NCBI RefSeq assembly: GCF_003971255.1
Contig: NZ_CP034660.1
Location: 1,798,001 to 1,862,000 of the forward strand
Reading direction: 5' to 3'
DNA: 64,000 bases
Origin: Colwellia sp. Arc7-635
GTDB taxonomy: Bacteria > Pseudomonadota > Gammaproteobacteria > Enterobacterales > Alteromonadaceae
Shown: positions 26,307 to 34,548 of the stretch, in pieces
How positions within the stretch are numbered: the stretch's first letter is position 1
Layout of the letters: each line of letters begins with the position of its first letter
Program-made: the position numbers and the translations under genes
Notes under the pieces: generated by a model
What the model saw: only the letters and a program-made list of their open reading frames with translations
Told to the model about the DNA's origin: nothing
Databases searched by the model: none

Positions 26307-27989
26307 TTATGGTGAAATAATAAGAGATTTACCTCTACCGCCTAACTCTGCGGCGGCATCTAACTTTTGTCCGTTGGCAATGATCAGTTGCACATAGCCA
26401 AATCTACCTTCTTTAAGCGTATAACCCAATTTTTTAAGAGCCAACCTTTCCTTTTCTGCAATGCCAGGATAATGTTTGATAACATCTTTTGGCAATAATT
26501 GATGATGGAATCTAGGTGTATTTGCTGCTTGCTTAGCGCTCATGCCAAATTCGATCACATTGAGAATAGACTGATAAACCGAACTGATAATCGTGGTGCC
26601 ACCAGGTGAGCCAGTAACCAATTTAACCTGATCTCCTTTCAATAAAATAGTCGGGGTCATTGATGAAAGCATACGCTTATTGGCTTGTATTTCATTTGCT
26701 TCTCCGCCCACAGCGCCATAAATATTCGCTACGCCAGCTTTAACACTAAAGTCGTCCATCTCGTCGTTAAGAATAAAGCCTGCACCGTCGACCACAACAC
26801 CACTACCAAAGGTATAGTTAATCGTGGTGGTGTTTGATACGGCATTACCCCATTGGTCGATAATTGAAAAGTGTGTCGTATCGGGACTTTCTTTTAAGCC
26901 AGGTTTAATATTTTTTGTTACTGAAATACGGTTATCGGAAATATCAATAATGCGAGATTTTAAGTAACTATCATCAAGTAATTTTTCTTGCGGCACATCA
27001 AAAAAGTCAGGATCACCCAAATATTCAGCTCGATCAGCGAAAACACGTTTGCCAATTTCTGCTAAGCGATGAATATAAGCTGTAGAATTATGTGCCAGGG
27101 CCTGTTTGTTTTCTGAGAGCAAGTCGTACATTTTTAACCACTGTAAAATAGCAATACCACCAGAGCTAGGCGGCGGCGCGGTTAATACTCGATGGCCACG
27201 CCAAGACTTTTCTAACGGCTTACGCCATGTTGCTCGGTAATTTTTTAAATCATCATATCCAATAATACCGCCATGTTTTAACATGAAACTTGTAATTATT
27301 TTTGCCGTTTCCCCTTGATAAAAACCATCACGGCCTTGCTCTGCAATGCGCTGTAATGTTTTTGATAAATTGACTTGTTTGAATAAGGTGTCTGTTTTTG
27401 CTTGAGCAAAGTGGGTCGAAAAATTTACCTTTATGCCGTCTTCTTTAAAACTACTCATGCGCCATTCAATGTTTTCGGCAAGATTTTTATCTACAATAAA
27501 CCCGTTTTTCGCTAAGTTTACTGCAGGCATTACCAATGACTTCCATGGCAGCGAACCATATTTTTTATGGGCTTGCCACATACCATCAACAGTGCCCGGC
27601 ACGCCGGAAGATAAAACGCCATAGAGTGACTGAAAGGGGATAACATCACCGTTTTCATCTAAATACATATCACGATGTGCTTTCAATGGGGCAACTTCAC
27701 GATAATCTAAAAAGTCTGCTTTGTTATCCTTATAAATCATCATAAAACCGCCACCGCCAATATTACCGGCTTCAGGGAAGGTTACGGCTAGCACAAACTG
27801 AGCCGCAATGGCTGCATCGACTGCATTTCCGCCTTGTGCCAGTATATTTGCGGCAACGTCAGCACTAAAACTGTCGGGCATGGCCACACCCGCTTGTTGT
27901 TTCACCTGTAGTTCTTGAGCAGAAGACGACGAAGCGTGCGTTAGCGAGTATGCTAGTAGCGTAATCGAAAGAAGTAATTTTTTTATCAT
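26307..27989 (-). CDS. ggt: Gamma-glutamyltransferase
   Basis: About 560 aa. A periplasmic enzyme that transfers or hydrolyses the gamma-glutamyl group of glutathione; made as a precursor that cuts itself into two subunits. It has a signal peptide (LLLSITLLAYSLTHA). The large subunit has NAVDAAIAAQFVL and GNIGGGGFMMIY. The autocleavage site is DTTHFS, with the nucleophilic Thr at about 371, followed by GNAVSNTTTINYTFGSG and LNDEMDDF; the substrate loop MLSSMTPTI and the oxyanion segment GSPGGTTIIS are also present. A GTG four codons upstream is an alternative start. Full length. Confidence 0.95.
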   Translation of the reverse strand: MIKKLLLSITLLAYSLTHASSSSAQELQVKQQAGVAMPDSFSADVAANILAQGGNAVDAAIAAQFVLAVTFPEAGNIGGGGFMMIYKDNKADFLDYREVAPLKAHRDMYLDENGDVIPFQSLYGVLSSGVPGTVDGMWQAHKKYGSLPWKSLVMPAVNLAKNGFIVDKNLAENIEWRMSSFKEDGIKVNFSTHFAQAKTDTLFKQVNLSKTLQRIAEQGRDGFYQGETAKIITSFMLKHGGIIGYDDLKNYRATWRKPLEKSWRGHRVLTAPPPSSGGIAILQWLKMYDLLSENKQALAHNSTAYIHRLAEIGKRVFADRAEYLGDPDFFDVPQEKLLDDSYLKSRIIDISDNRISVTKNIKPGLKESPDTTHFSIIDQWGNAVSNTTTINYTFGSGVVVDGAGFILNDEMDDFSVKAGVANIYGAVGGEANEIQANKRMLSSMTPTILLKGDQVKLVTGSPGGTTIISSVYQSILNVIEFGMSAKQAANTPRFHHQLLPKDVIKHYPGIAEKERLALKKLGYTLKEGRFGYVQLIIANGQKLDAAAELGGRGKSLIISP

Positions 27990-28001
27990 GTAGATGAACA
28001 C

Positions 28002-28414
28002 TGTTTTTATTATGTGCTGATAGATTACCGCGTTGATAAAAAAAGTACAGAGTTAAGAGAGAAATAGCATTAAACCAGAGACTTAGTACTGTTACTTAAT
28101 GTGATAACTCAATCATATTCTTTAATTCTACAGTGTGATTTTCTAGGAGGTGCACTTGCATTGTTCATCTGTTAACTAGCCGTTCAAACGGGCAAATTAA
28201 ATTTTGCAAAATAAAAAAGTTGGAGGAAAATGTGCAAAGTAAAAAGGTAGCACCGGAAAACGATTAAGTGAGGTGGTATTAATTAACTGGAAGTTTTGAA
28301 GTCAGTGTTTAAATATGGTCTTTAAAAACAGAATCCACAGCCAAAGTCTAAATCAATAAACACAGTGTGGATACAATTTACAAGAACCTCCTAGAGGAAA
28401 CAAATACTAGGTTG
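28002..28414. other. Gene-free stretch between ggt and the Nudix gene
   Basis: No gene visible. TCTAGGAGGT at about 28142 recurs in inverted orientation (ACCTCCTAGA) at about 28386, flanking roughly 250 bases, which could be worn terminal inverted repeats of a small element; the interior shows nothing recognisable. Confidence 0.35.
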
Positions 28415-28930
28415 TTATAACAGCTCAGCGACAATGCGTTTTAGTAGAAACGTTTCTCTTTCAATCGACAAGCCTTTCTTGTCACTATTTTTTATCACCA
28501 ATTCATTATGGCTAATAGCCTCATGAATATTCATCCAAAGTGGTTTCATGCCATTTTGTAATTCATGAGGTTCAAATTCCGGAGCTAACAGCTCTTGATC
28601 TATATCGCAGGTATAACAATAAGACAGCATGTGAATAACATCGTAGTCATCTTTGTACCAATTTCGATATTCTTCATAACAGCCAAAGGTTTTAATGTTG
28701 GTGACATTTTGCGCGCCAGTTTCTTCACGTAACTCTCGAATAAGACCAGTAATATTGTCTTCACCTTCATCAACACCACCGCCAGGTAAGCTGTAATCGT
28801 GATAGCGCTTAGTATAAAGCAGTAAAATACTTTCACCGTTCATAACAATGGCACGTGTGGCTTTTCGTGTGAAATGATGATCTTTATTCGGGTGTAAGTC
28901 AGTGACTTGAGTAGACTTTAATAAGCGCAT
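28415..28930 (-). CDS. Nudix hydrolase
   Basis: A 171-aa cytoplasmic pyrophosphohydrolase. The Nudix box is complete: GGGVDEGEDNITGLIREL followed by REETGA, with the metal-binding Glu residues of REETG in place. The N-terminal part VMNGESILLLYTKRYHDYSLPGG is the usual strand pattern before the box. The substrate is not predictable from this; family members act on nucleotide sugars, damaged nucleotides or NADH. Stand-alone. Confidence 0.9.
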   Translation of the reverse strand: MRLLKSTQVTDLHPNKDHHFTRKATRAIVMNGESILLLYTKRYHDYSLPGGGVDEGEDNITGLIRELREETGAQNVTNIKTFGCYEEYRNWYKDDYDVIHMLSYCYTCDIDQELLAPEFEPHELQNGMKPLWMNIHEAISHNELVIKNSDKKGLSIERETFLLKRIVAELL

Positions 28931-29222
28931 AAATATTTTGTTCGATGAATTTTTTTTCGATAAATGTAAGTTATAAATTGGGCTAAACCTTCATAAATCA
29001 ATAGGGGGTGTCAATATTGAGTCGTGAAAGTTCGATTGAAAGTACGATAACCTAGTTACTTAAGACGTAAAAATATAATTTTTTATAGCTAATTACCTTT
29101 CGTTTTGGTTTTGGTTTACGTTGAGAAGCTTTCGTTGTGAAACTTAATTTACTTTATTACGAGCATAATGAAACCTGCTGTGTAATAATACATAGGTGGT
29201 AACGTAATTTTAGGAGAGCATT

Positions 29223-29372
29223 ATGGCTCACGAAGAAACAGTGAATGTAATAGAACCTAGCGGCAATGCTATGGAAATGGCAAAAACTATCGAGCAGCAG
29301 TTAACTGATGCTAATGATGAAATAGCTGATTTAAAAATGCAAATAGCTTGGTTAGAGCGCTCTTACGAATAA
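29223..29372 (+). CDS. 49-residue helical protein
   Basis: A short ORF, MAHEETVNVIEPSGNAMEMA to a final WLERSYE, with a strong ribosome binding site (TAGGAGAGC, seven bases before the ATG) and a strong terminator 20 bases after the stop. Both make a real gene likely despite the length. Residues 14-47 form one amphipathic, acidic helix (KTIEQQLTDANDEIADLKMQ), with a heptad-like pattern that suggests a small coiled-coil. It is in the size and character range of SlyX-like proteins but I do not see a match. Function unknown. Confidence 0.72.
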   Translation: MAHEETVNVIEPSGNAMEMAKTIEQQLTDANDEIADLKMQIAWLERSYE

Positions 29373-29390
29373 ATAGTCATTATATTTAAA

Positions 29391-29427
29391 AAGGCCAAGG
29401 TGAAATACTCACCTTGGCCTTTTTTTC
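29391..29427 (+). terminator. Rho-independent terminator after the 49-residue gene
   Basis: A perfect 13-bp stem (AAGGCCAAGGTGA with its complement) and 5-base loop are followed by nine T-rich bases. The complementary A run upstream allows weak use from the other strand, where nemA ends. Confidence 0.93.
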
Positions 29428-29493
29428 ATTTATCCAAAACTACATTTGGTATTAGCGTCCAGTAGCTTTGTAATGTACTTTTATATCAACAAG

Positions 29494-30537
29494 TTACACT
29501 AAGCTAGTTAACATTTCTTCTGAATATGGTGTGATTTCCTCACCTTGACGTATTTTTTGAACATAGTCAGGGTTGGCAATAAATGGTCTGCCAATAGCGA
29601 CTAAATCAAATTGCTCACTTTCAATTGCTGTGCTCGCAGTTTCAGCGGTATAACTACCTACACCCACCAAAGTCTTGCTGTAATGGGCTCTAACGTAGCT
29701 TGAAGCTTTACCGCCAAGGTAATCAAACTCCATAGCATCGTCGAATATACCAATATGTAAAAATGCTAATGATCTTTTTTCTAGCGCTGGTAATAAATAA
29801 TCGAATACTTCACGGTCTTTTGCATCGGTTGCCATATTGAAATAGGCACCAGGTGATACTCTTAACGCCGTTCTTTCATTACCAATGCGCGCAATTATCG
29901 CGTCGACAACGGCTAATGGAAAACGTGACATATTTTCTGGCGTAACACCATATTCGTCAGTACGTTGATTACTGCCGTAATGCAAAAATTGATCAATAAG
30001 GTAGCCATTAGCGCCATGAATTTCTACGCCGTCAAAACCTGCTGCCATTGCATTTTCTGCTGCTTGCGCATAATCAGCAATTAAGCCTTCAATGTCGGCT
30101 AGTGTGACAGGTTTGGGTACTTGATAAGTTAGCTCTCGCATTCTTGGCACACTACCTTCCACAGCTATTGCTGAGGGTGCTAGCACATCGCCTTGTTGGA
30201 AAAAGTGTGGATGAGCAACACGGCCAGTATGCCAAAGTTGAGCAAATATTTTGCCGCCATTTTCATGAACCTTAGTGGTTACTTGCTGCCAACCAGTGAT
30301 TTGTTCAGGGCTAAAAATACCAGGAGTGTTTGGGTAACCTTGACCGTCTGGGCGAATAATTACCGCTTCAGAAATAATTAAGCCTGCATCTGCACGGCGT
30401 GCATAATATTCAGCCATTGCGGTGGTAGGAACCAAGTTTTCATCAGCCATACAACGGGTTAAAGGCGCCATTAATATACGGTTATTTAAAGTGATTGCAT
30501 CGTTTAAGGCATAAGGTTGGAATAAGTTTTCGGTCAT
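29494..30537 (-). CDS. Old-yellow-enzyme family flavin reductase (NemA-like)
   Basis: A 347-aa FMN-dependent NAD(P)H oxidoreductase that reduces electrophilic alkenes such as N-ethylmaleimide, or nitro compounds. The TIM barrel shows NRILMAPLTRCMA, AEYYARRADAGLIISEA, FAQLWHTGRVAH, GVEIHGANGYLIDQFL with the substrate-binding H-x-x-N pair, and the FMN phosphate site VGVGSYTAETA and AIGRPFIANPD. It is divergent from a TetR regulator, with three operator palindromes in the shared promoter, the same arrangement as nemR-nemA type detoxification loci. Induction by electrophiles is inferred. Confidence 0.93.
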   Translation of the reverse strand: MTENLFQPYALNDAITLNNRILMAPLTRCMADENLVPTTAMAEYYARRADAGLIISEAVIIRPDGQGYPNTPGIFSPEQITGWQQVTTKVHENGGKIFAQLWHTGRVAHPHFFQQGDVLAPSAIAVEGSVPRMRELTYQVPKPVTLADIEGLIADYAQAAENAMAAGFDGVEIHGANGYLIDQFLHYGSNQRTDEYGVTPENMSRFPLAVVDAIIARIGNERTALRVSPGAYFNMATDAKDREVFDYLLPALEKRSLAFLHIGIFDDAMEFDYLGGKASSYVRAHYSKTLVGVGSYTAETASTAIESEQFDLVAIGRPFIANPDYVQKIRQGEEITPYSEEMLTSLV

Positions 30538-30551
30538 GACAATATCTCTTT

Positions 30552-30620
30552 CTTGAATATGCGTTCAAGATACTCTTGTTTGAATGCTCGTTCAAGTATT
30601 ATTTTGAACAAACATTCAAA
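30552..30620. promoter_or_regulatory. Three TetR-type operator palindromes between nemA-like and tetR genes
   Basis: CTTGAATATGCGTTCAAG (30552-30569), TTTGAATGCTCGTTCAAG (30579-30596) and TTTGAACAAACATTCAAA (30603-30620) share TTGAA-N6-TTCAA; start-to-start spacings are 27 and 24 bases. The first is 15 bases from the nemA-like start. Presumed binding sites of the TetR protein encoded at 30687, repressing both genes. Confidence 0.88.
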
Positions 30621-30686
30621 TAAGAGTATGATGCTACTATAGCGTGCTAGGGTTCGAAACGTGATAATAAGCAAAAGTGAAAAATT

Positions 30687-31268
30687 ATGAGAAATGCCGA
30701 GTTTGATAAAGAAGCTGTACTCAGAGCGGCTATGATCGCTTTTATGGATAAAGGTTACACAAAAACCAGTATGCAGGATTTGAAAATAGCGACGGGTTTA
30801 CATCCAGGTTCTATTTATTGTGCTTTTGAAAATAAACGTGGCTTATTGTTAGCCGCATTAGGGCAATATCGCGCCGACAGAGTCGAAGAGTTTCAACATT
30901 TTTTTTCTGGGCAAGTACCCGCGTTAGAAGCGCTGAAAACTTACCTTGATCATATTGTGCAAGAGTGCATCAGTTGCGAAGCTGCTCAAGCGTGCTTATT
31001 AACTAAAGCATTAAATGAATTGGCAGAGCAAGATGATGAAGTTCAGTCGATATTGATAGATCACCTGTCTGATTGGCAAGCTTCTGTTGCGGATATTTTC
31101 CAGCAAGCAATTACTAACAAAGAACTAACGGGTGAGCGCTCAGCTGAACAATTAGCACGATTTTTTATTATGGGTATTTATGGACTACGCACTTATGCTC
31201 AAACACACCCTGAAGCCGATATCATGCATGAACTCGCCACACAATTATTTACTGATCTTTGTCTTTAG
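30687..31268 (+). CDS. TetR-family transcriptional repressor, probably electrophile-sensing
   Basis: A 193-aa regulator. The N-terminal helix-turn-helix (about 8-55) has VLRAAMIAFMDKGYTKTSMQ and IATGLHPGSIYCAFENKRGL, the typical recognition helix with a final FxNK. The ligand domain holds four Cys: C45 in the DNA-binding domain, then C94, C97 and C103 (VQECISCEAAQACLL). Clustered Cys near position 100 recall the redox-sensing Cys of NemR, consistent with control of an old-yellow-enzyme gene. It likely represses itself and the divergent reductase through the three palindromes upstream. Confidence 0.9.
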   Translation: MRNAEFDKEAVLRAAMIAFMDKGYTKTSMQDLKIATGLHPGSIYCAFENKRGLLLAALGQYRADRVEEFQHFFSGQVPALEALKTYLDHIVQECISCEAAQACLLTKALNELAEQDDEVQSILIDHLSDWQASVADIFQQAITNKELTGERSAEQLARFFIMGIYGLRTYAQTHPEADIMHELATQLFTDLCL

Positions 31269-31390
31269 CTTCAATATTTTTTTTAAAGAACGGTCATAAT
31301 GTAAATAACGCTCACAATGTAAAAATGCCAATAACATTCAGTGTTACTGGCATGCTATTGGCAACTTTCGTAATTTGCTAAAAAAACAGC

Positions 31391-32215
31391 TTAATTTTCA
31401 CGTTTATACATCAAAGTTGCGAAAATAAGTAAATTAATAATGAACCAGATATCTTTAATGATGAAGTGACCTGTTACCGTGAGTATGGTGTCGCTAGATA
31501 CGGTTGCAGGCCAGCTTAGTAAGAAGGTTTGTGTCACGGCAAATACTGCACCAGACATTAAAACAGCCGGTATTAGTAATTGTCGCTTAAATATCGCTAA
31601 ACCAACCAATGTCATCGCAATGAGATCGTAAACACCAATAAGATTAGAAGTGGTTTGCAGATCCCAAACACTGTACATCCAAGACATTAGCGGTGAAGTA
31701 CTGACTAAGCCTTCAATTCCTTTTGCTTCAATCAATGTAAACTTCATACCACCAATCCAAAGTAGTACCAGTATGACGGGAAAAGCATTGAGCCAAATGG
31801 CTTTTTTTGTGTCTAAATAAGGTTTGCTTAGAAAGATACCAATCACCAATAGCGAGAAATACTTGATCACGCCTTGTCCAGCACCAATGGCTGGGAAACC
31901 GCCTAATGATTTAATCCACATGCTGGTGCCAAGTAAAGGTAACAGCGCCACAATGCTGATAAACATTAGAAAAACACCAAGCTTCCCTCTAAGTTCAATA
32001 CGATTAATAGCGAGAACAGCCCATAGAGCCGAAATTATGAAGGCTACAGCAGAAAGACTATTGAAAATAGTGCTGGGAAGTAAATTACTGATGCCATAAA
32101 AATCGGTGGTCATGGCAATTTGGCTATGATGTCCAATGAGTAAAGAGCTGAGTCCTAATAGTCCTGTTGAGATGGCAAGCAAAGTTAATAAAGCGGTAAA
32201 GTGTATTTTTTTCAT
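31391..32215 (-). CDS. DUF417 / YkgB-RclC family membrane protein
   Basis: A 274-aa protein with about seven membrane helices. The family signature lies in the middle: WIGGMKFTLIEAKGIEGLV, then STSPLMSWMYSVWDL and NLIGVYDLIAM; these are the conserved stretches of DUF417 (E. coli YkgB/RclC, linked to reactive-chlorine resistance). The N-terminal 90 residues are longer than in RclC and add two helices and a small loop. Its position after the nemA/tetR pair, convergent with tetR, fits an electrophile or oxidant stress context, though this is inference. Confidence 0.82.
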   Translation of the reverse strand: MKKIHFTALLTLLAISTGLLGLSSLLIGHHSQIAMTTDFYGISNLLPSTIFNSLSAVAFIISALWAVLAINRIELRGKLGVFLMFISIVALLPLLGTSMWIKSLGGFPAIGAGQGVIKYFSLLVIGIFLSKPYLDTKKAIWLNAFPVILVLLWIGGMKFTLIEAKGIEGLVSTSPLMSWMYSVWDLQTTSNLIGVYDLIAMTLVGLAIFKRQLLIPAVLMSGAVFAVTQTFLLSWPATVSSDTILTVTGHFIIKDIWFIINLLIFATLMYKREN

Positions 32216-32381
32216 TTAAAGGTCTTTTGTAAGTTGAATAAAAATGTCAAATAAAAAGTTGACTAGATCGCCACCGTTTACTGCAATCTGTCGACGATAT
32301 CGTGATAACACTGCAAAAGACCTCTGCAGTGATAATAATATTTCAATTGAAATTTCTGTTAACAAAAAATTAAATACTTTA

Positions 32382-32395
32382 TGAATTCGTATGCA
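32382..32395 (+). promoter_or_regulatory. LacI-type operator before the amylase/GH31 operon
   Basis: TGAATTCGTATGCA differs by one base from TGAATACGTATGCA in the pullulanase promoter (12435-12448). It lies 110 bases before the amylase start. One copy is visible here. The pairing of the same motif with two alpha-glucan operons is the main support. Confidence 0.6.
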
Positions 32396-32505
32396 GTTGG
32401 TAAGGCAGCAATTAACTGTGTACTCTCAAAATCTGTCGTGGTTGTCGCTCAAGTCTGATTTTTCATTATATTTTCAGATGAGCCCGTAATTTTTAGGGTG
32501 CTTAA

Positions 32506-34548
32506 ATGCCTTGTTATTTATCGAAATTATCTAGAAAGAATTCTTGGAAGTTTGTTGTAAGCAGTTTACTGCTAACGAGCTTTATAACTGCTTGTAGTGC
32601 TGAAAAAGAACCGGTAGCTAAGACCACCGATTCAAACGAGGGGCAGCCAAGTCAAATTCAGCAAGCGAAAGCTGAAAAGTTTTCAGCTCAGCAAAAAATT
32701 GTTGGCGGTATTGCGGGTGATGTTGTTGGTGTTAGTGCTGTGACAGCACCGGCTGGAAAACCTGTTGTCTATCAGGTGTTCACACGTTTGTTTGGCAATA
32801 AAAATACAACCAATAAACCTTGGGGCACTATGAGTGAAAACGGTGTTGGCAAGTTTAGTGATTTTACTGACACTGCGCTTCAAGGTATTAAAGAGTTGGG
32901 TGTCAGTCATATTTGGTATACCGGTGTACCACACCATGCTTTGATTGGAGATTATAGCGAATTTGGTATTAGTCATGACGACCCAGATGTAGTGAAAGGC
33001 CGTGCCGGTTCGCCTTATGCCGTGAAAGATTATTATAGTGTTAACCCTGACTTAGCCGACAATCCTGCTCAACGAGTGGCAGAATTTGAAGCATTAATAG
33101 CAAGAACACATCAACAAGGCATGAAAGTGATTATCGACATTGTGCCGAATCATATCGCCCGTGATTATCAATCTTTGGGTAAGCCCAAAGGTGTGCATGA
33201 TTTTGGTGCTAACGACGACCTAACCGTAGAGTTTTCAGCAGATAATGATTTTTATTATGTTGTGGGTCAAAACTTTAAGGTGCCTAAGCCTGAACAAAGT
33301 CAATCAGCGGCTAGCTATGTGCCATTAAATGGTGAAAAACATCCGCTAGCTGATGGCCTGTTCAGTGAATCACCCGCTAAATGGACGGGTAATGGTTCAC
33401 GGGCAGCGCAACCTAATATTAATGATTGGTATGAAACTGTTAAAGTTAATTATGGCGTTAGACCTGATGGCAGTTACGCTTTTGATCGCTTGCCAGAAGC
33501 CTATCGTTTCAAAAGCTATCAAGCACATAATGAATTTTGGCGTAATAAGAAAGTACCGAGTGCTTGGATAAAGTTTCGCGATATAACACAGTTTTGGCTC
33601 GATAAAGGTGTCGATGGTTTTCGTTATGATATGGCGGAAATGGTGCCTGTTGAATTTTGGAGTTATTTAAATTCATCAATAAAAATGACCAATAAAGATG
33701 CATTTATATTAGCCGAAGTTTATAACCCTAAGCAATATCGAAACTATATCCAGTTAGGAAAAATGGATTATTTATATGACAAAGTTGATTTTTATGATCG
33801 GCTAAAAGATATTATGCAAGGCCATGGTAATACGGGTGATTTAGCTAATATACAGCAGCGATACAGTGATATTGAATCGCACTTAATGCACTTCTTAGAA
33901 AACCACGACGAGCAACGTATTGCTAGTGAGGGCTTTGCAGGTAACGCAGAAAAAGCGAAGCCGGCGATGGTTGTTTCTGCGCTAATTAGTCGTTCTCCTA
34001 CCATGATTTATTTTGCTCAAGAGTTGGGTGAAGATGGCAGTGAAGAAACTGGCTTTGGCGACCCATCTCGTACTACTATTTTCGATTATGCCGGTGTGCC
34101 GAGTCATCAACGCTGGATGAATGGTGGAAAATTCGATGGTGCAACATTATCAGATGACGAGCGAGATTTACGTGATTTTTATCAACGACTATTAACTATC
34201 TCGGCCGAAAACTCCGCGACGAATGGCCAATACGTTAGTTTGCATGACGATAACCGTAAAGCTTTAAGTGCTTATAATCACCAGCAATTTGCTTTTGCGC
34301 GTTGGCAAGGAGAAGAAAAATTAATTGTTGTCAGCAATTTCGATAGTGAACAGCGATATCAATACAGTTTACAAATACCAAAAACATTGGTTAAAACATG
34401 GCAATTACCCGCGGGGCAATATCACTTAAATGATTTGCTTTATGGCAAAAATAGCAGCCTAACGGTGAATAGCGATCACACAGCAAGTATTGAACTTGAT
34501 ATAGCGCCACTTGGCTCGTATGTTTTTCAGTTGGCGGTAACTAAATAA
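32506..34548 (+). CDS. Lipoprotein alpha-amylase-family glycoside hydrolase (GH13)
   Basis: A 680-aa protein with a lipoprotein-like signal (LLLTSFITAC, Cys30), followed by a Lys/Glu/Gln-rich spacer, so it is probably anchored in a membrane facing the periplasm or outside. The GH13 barrel is complete: VIIDIVPNHIAR (region I), GVDGFRYDMAEM (nucleophile D375), FILAEVYN (acid E404) and FLENHDEQR (D468). The early DYYSVNP segment and late aromatic-rich C domain are typical. Cuts alpha-1,4 links; the exact product pattern is not predictable. AGGGTG precedes the ATG. Its stop overlaps the GH31 start by one base. Confidence 0.93.
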   Translation: MPCYLSKLSRKNSWKFVVSSLLLTSFITACSAEKEPVAKTTDSNEGQPSQIQQAKAEKFSAQQKIVGGIAGDVVGVSAVTAPAGKPVVYQVFTRLFGNKNTTNKPWGTMSENGVGKFSDFTDTALQGIKELGVSHIWYTGVPHHALIGDYSEFGISHDDPDVVKGRAGSPYAVKDYYSVNPDLADNPAQRVAEFEALIARTHQQGMKVIIDIVPNHIARDYQSLGKPKGVHDFGANDDLTVEFSADNDFYYVVGQNFKVPKPEQSQSAASYVPLNGEKHPLADGLFSESPAKWTGNGSRAAQPNINDWYETVKVNYGVRPDGSYAFDRLPEAYRFKSYQAHNEFWRNKKVPSAWIKFRDITQFWLDKGVDGFRYDMAEMVPVEFWSYLNSSIKMTNKDAFILAEVYNPKQYRNYIQLGKMDYLYDKVDFYDRLKDIMQGHGNTGDLANIQQRYSDIESHLMHFLENHDEQRIASEGFAGNAEKAKPAMVVSALISRSPTMIYFAQELGEDGSEETGFGDPSRTTIFDYAGVPSHQRWMNGGKFDGATLSDDERDLRDFYQRLLTISAENSATNGQYVSLHDDNRKALSAYNHQQFAFARWQGEEKLIVVSNFDSEQRYQYSLQIPKTLVKTWQLPAGQYHLNDLLYGKNSSLTVNSDHTASIELDIAPLGSYVFQLAVTK

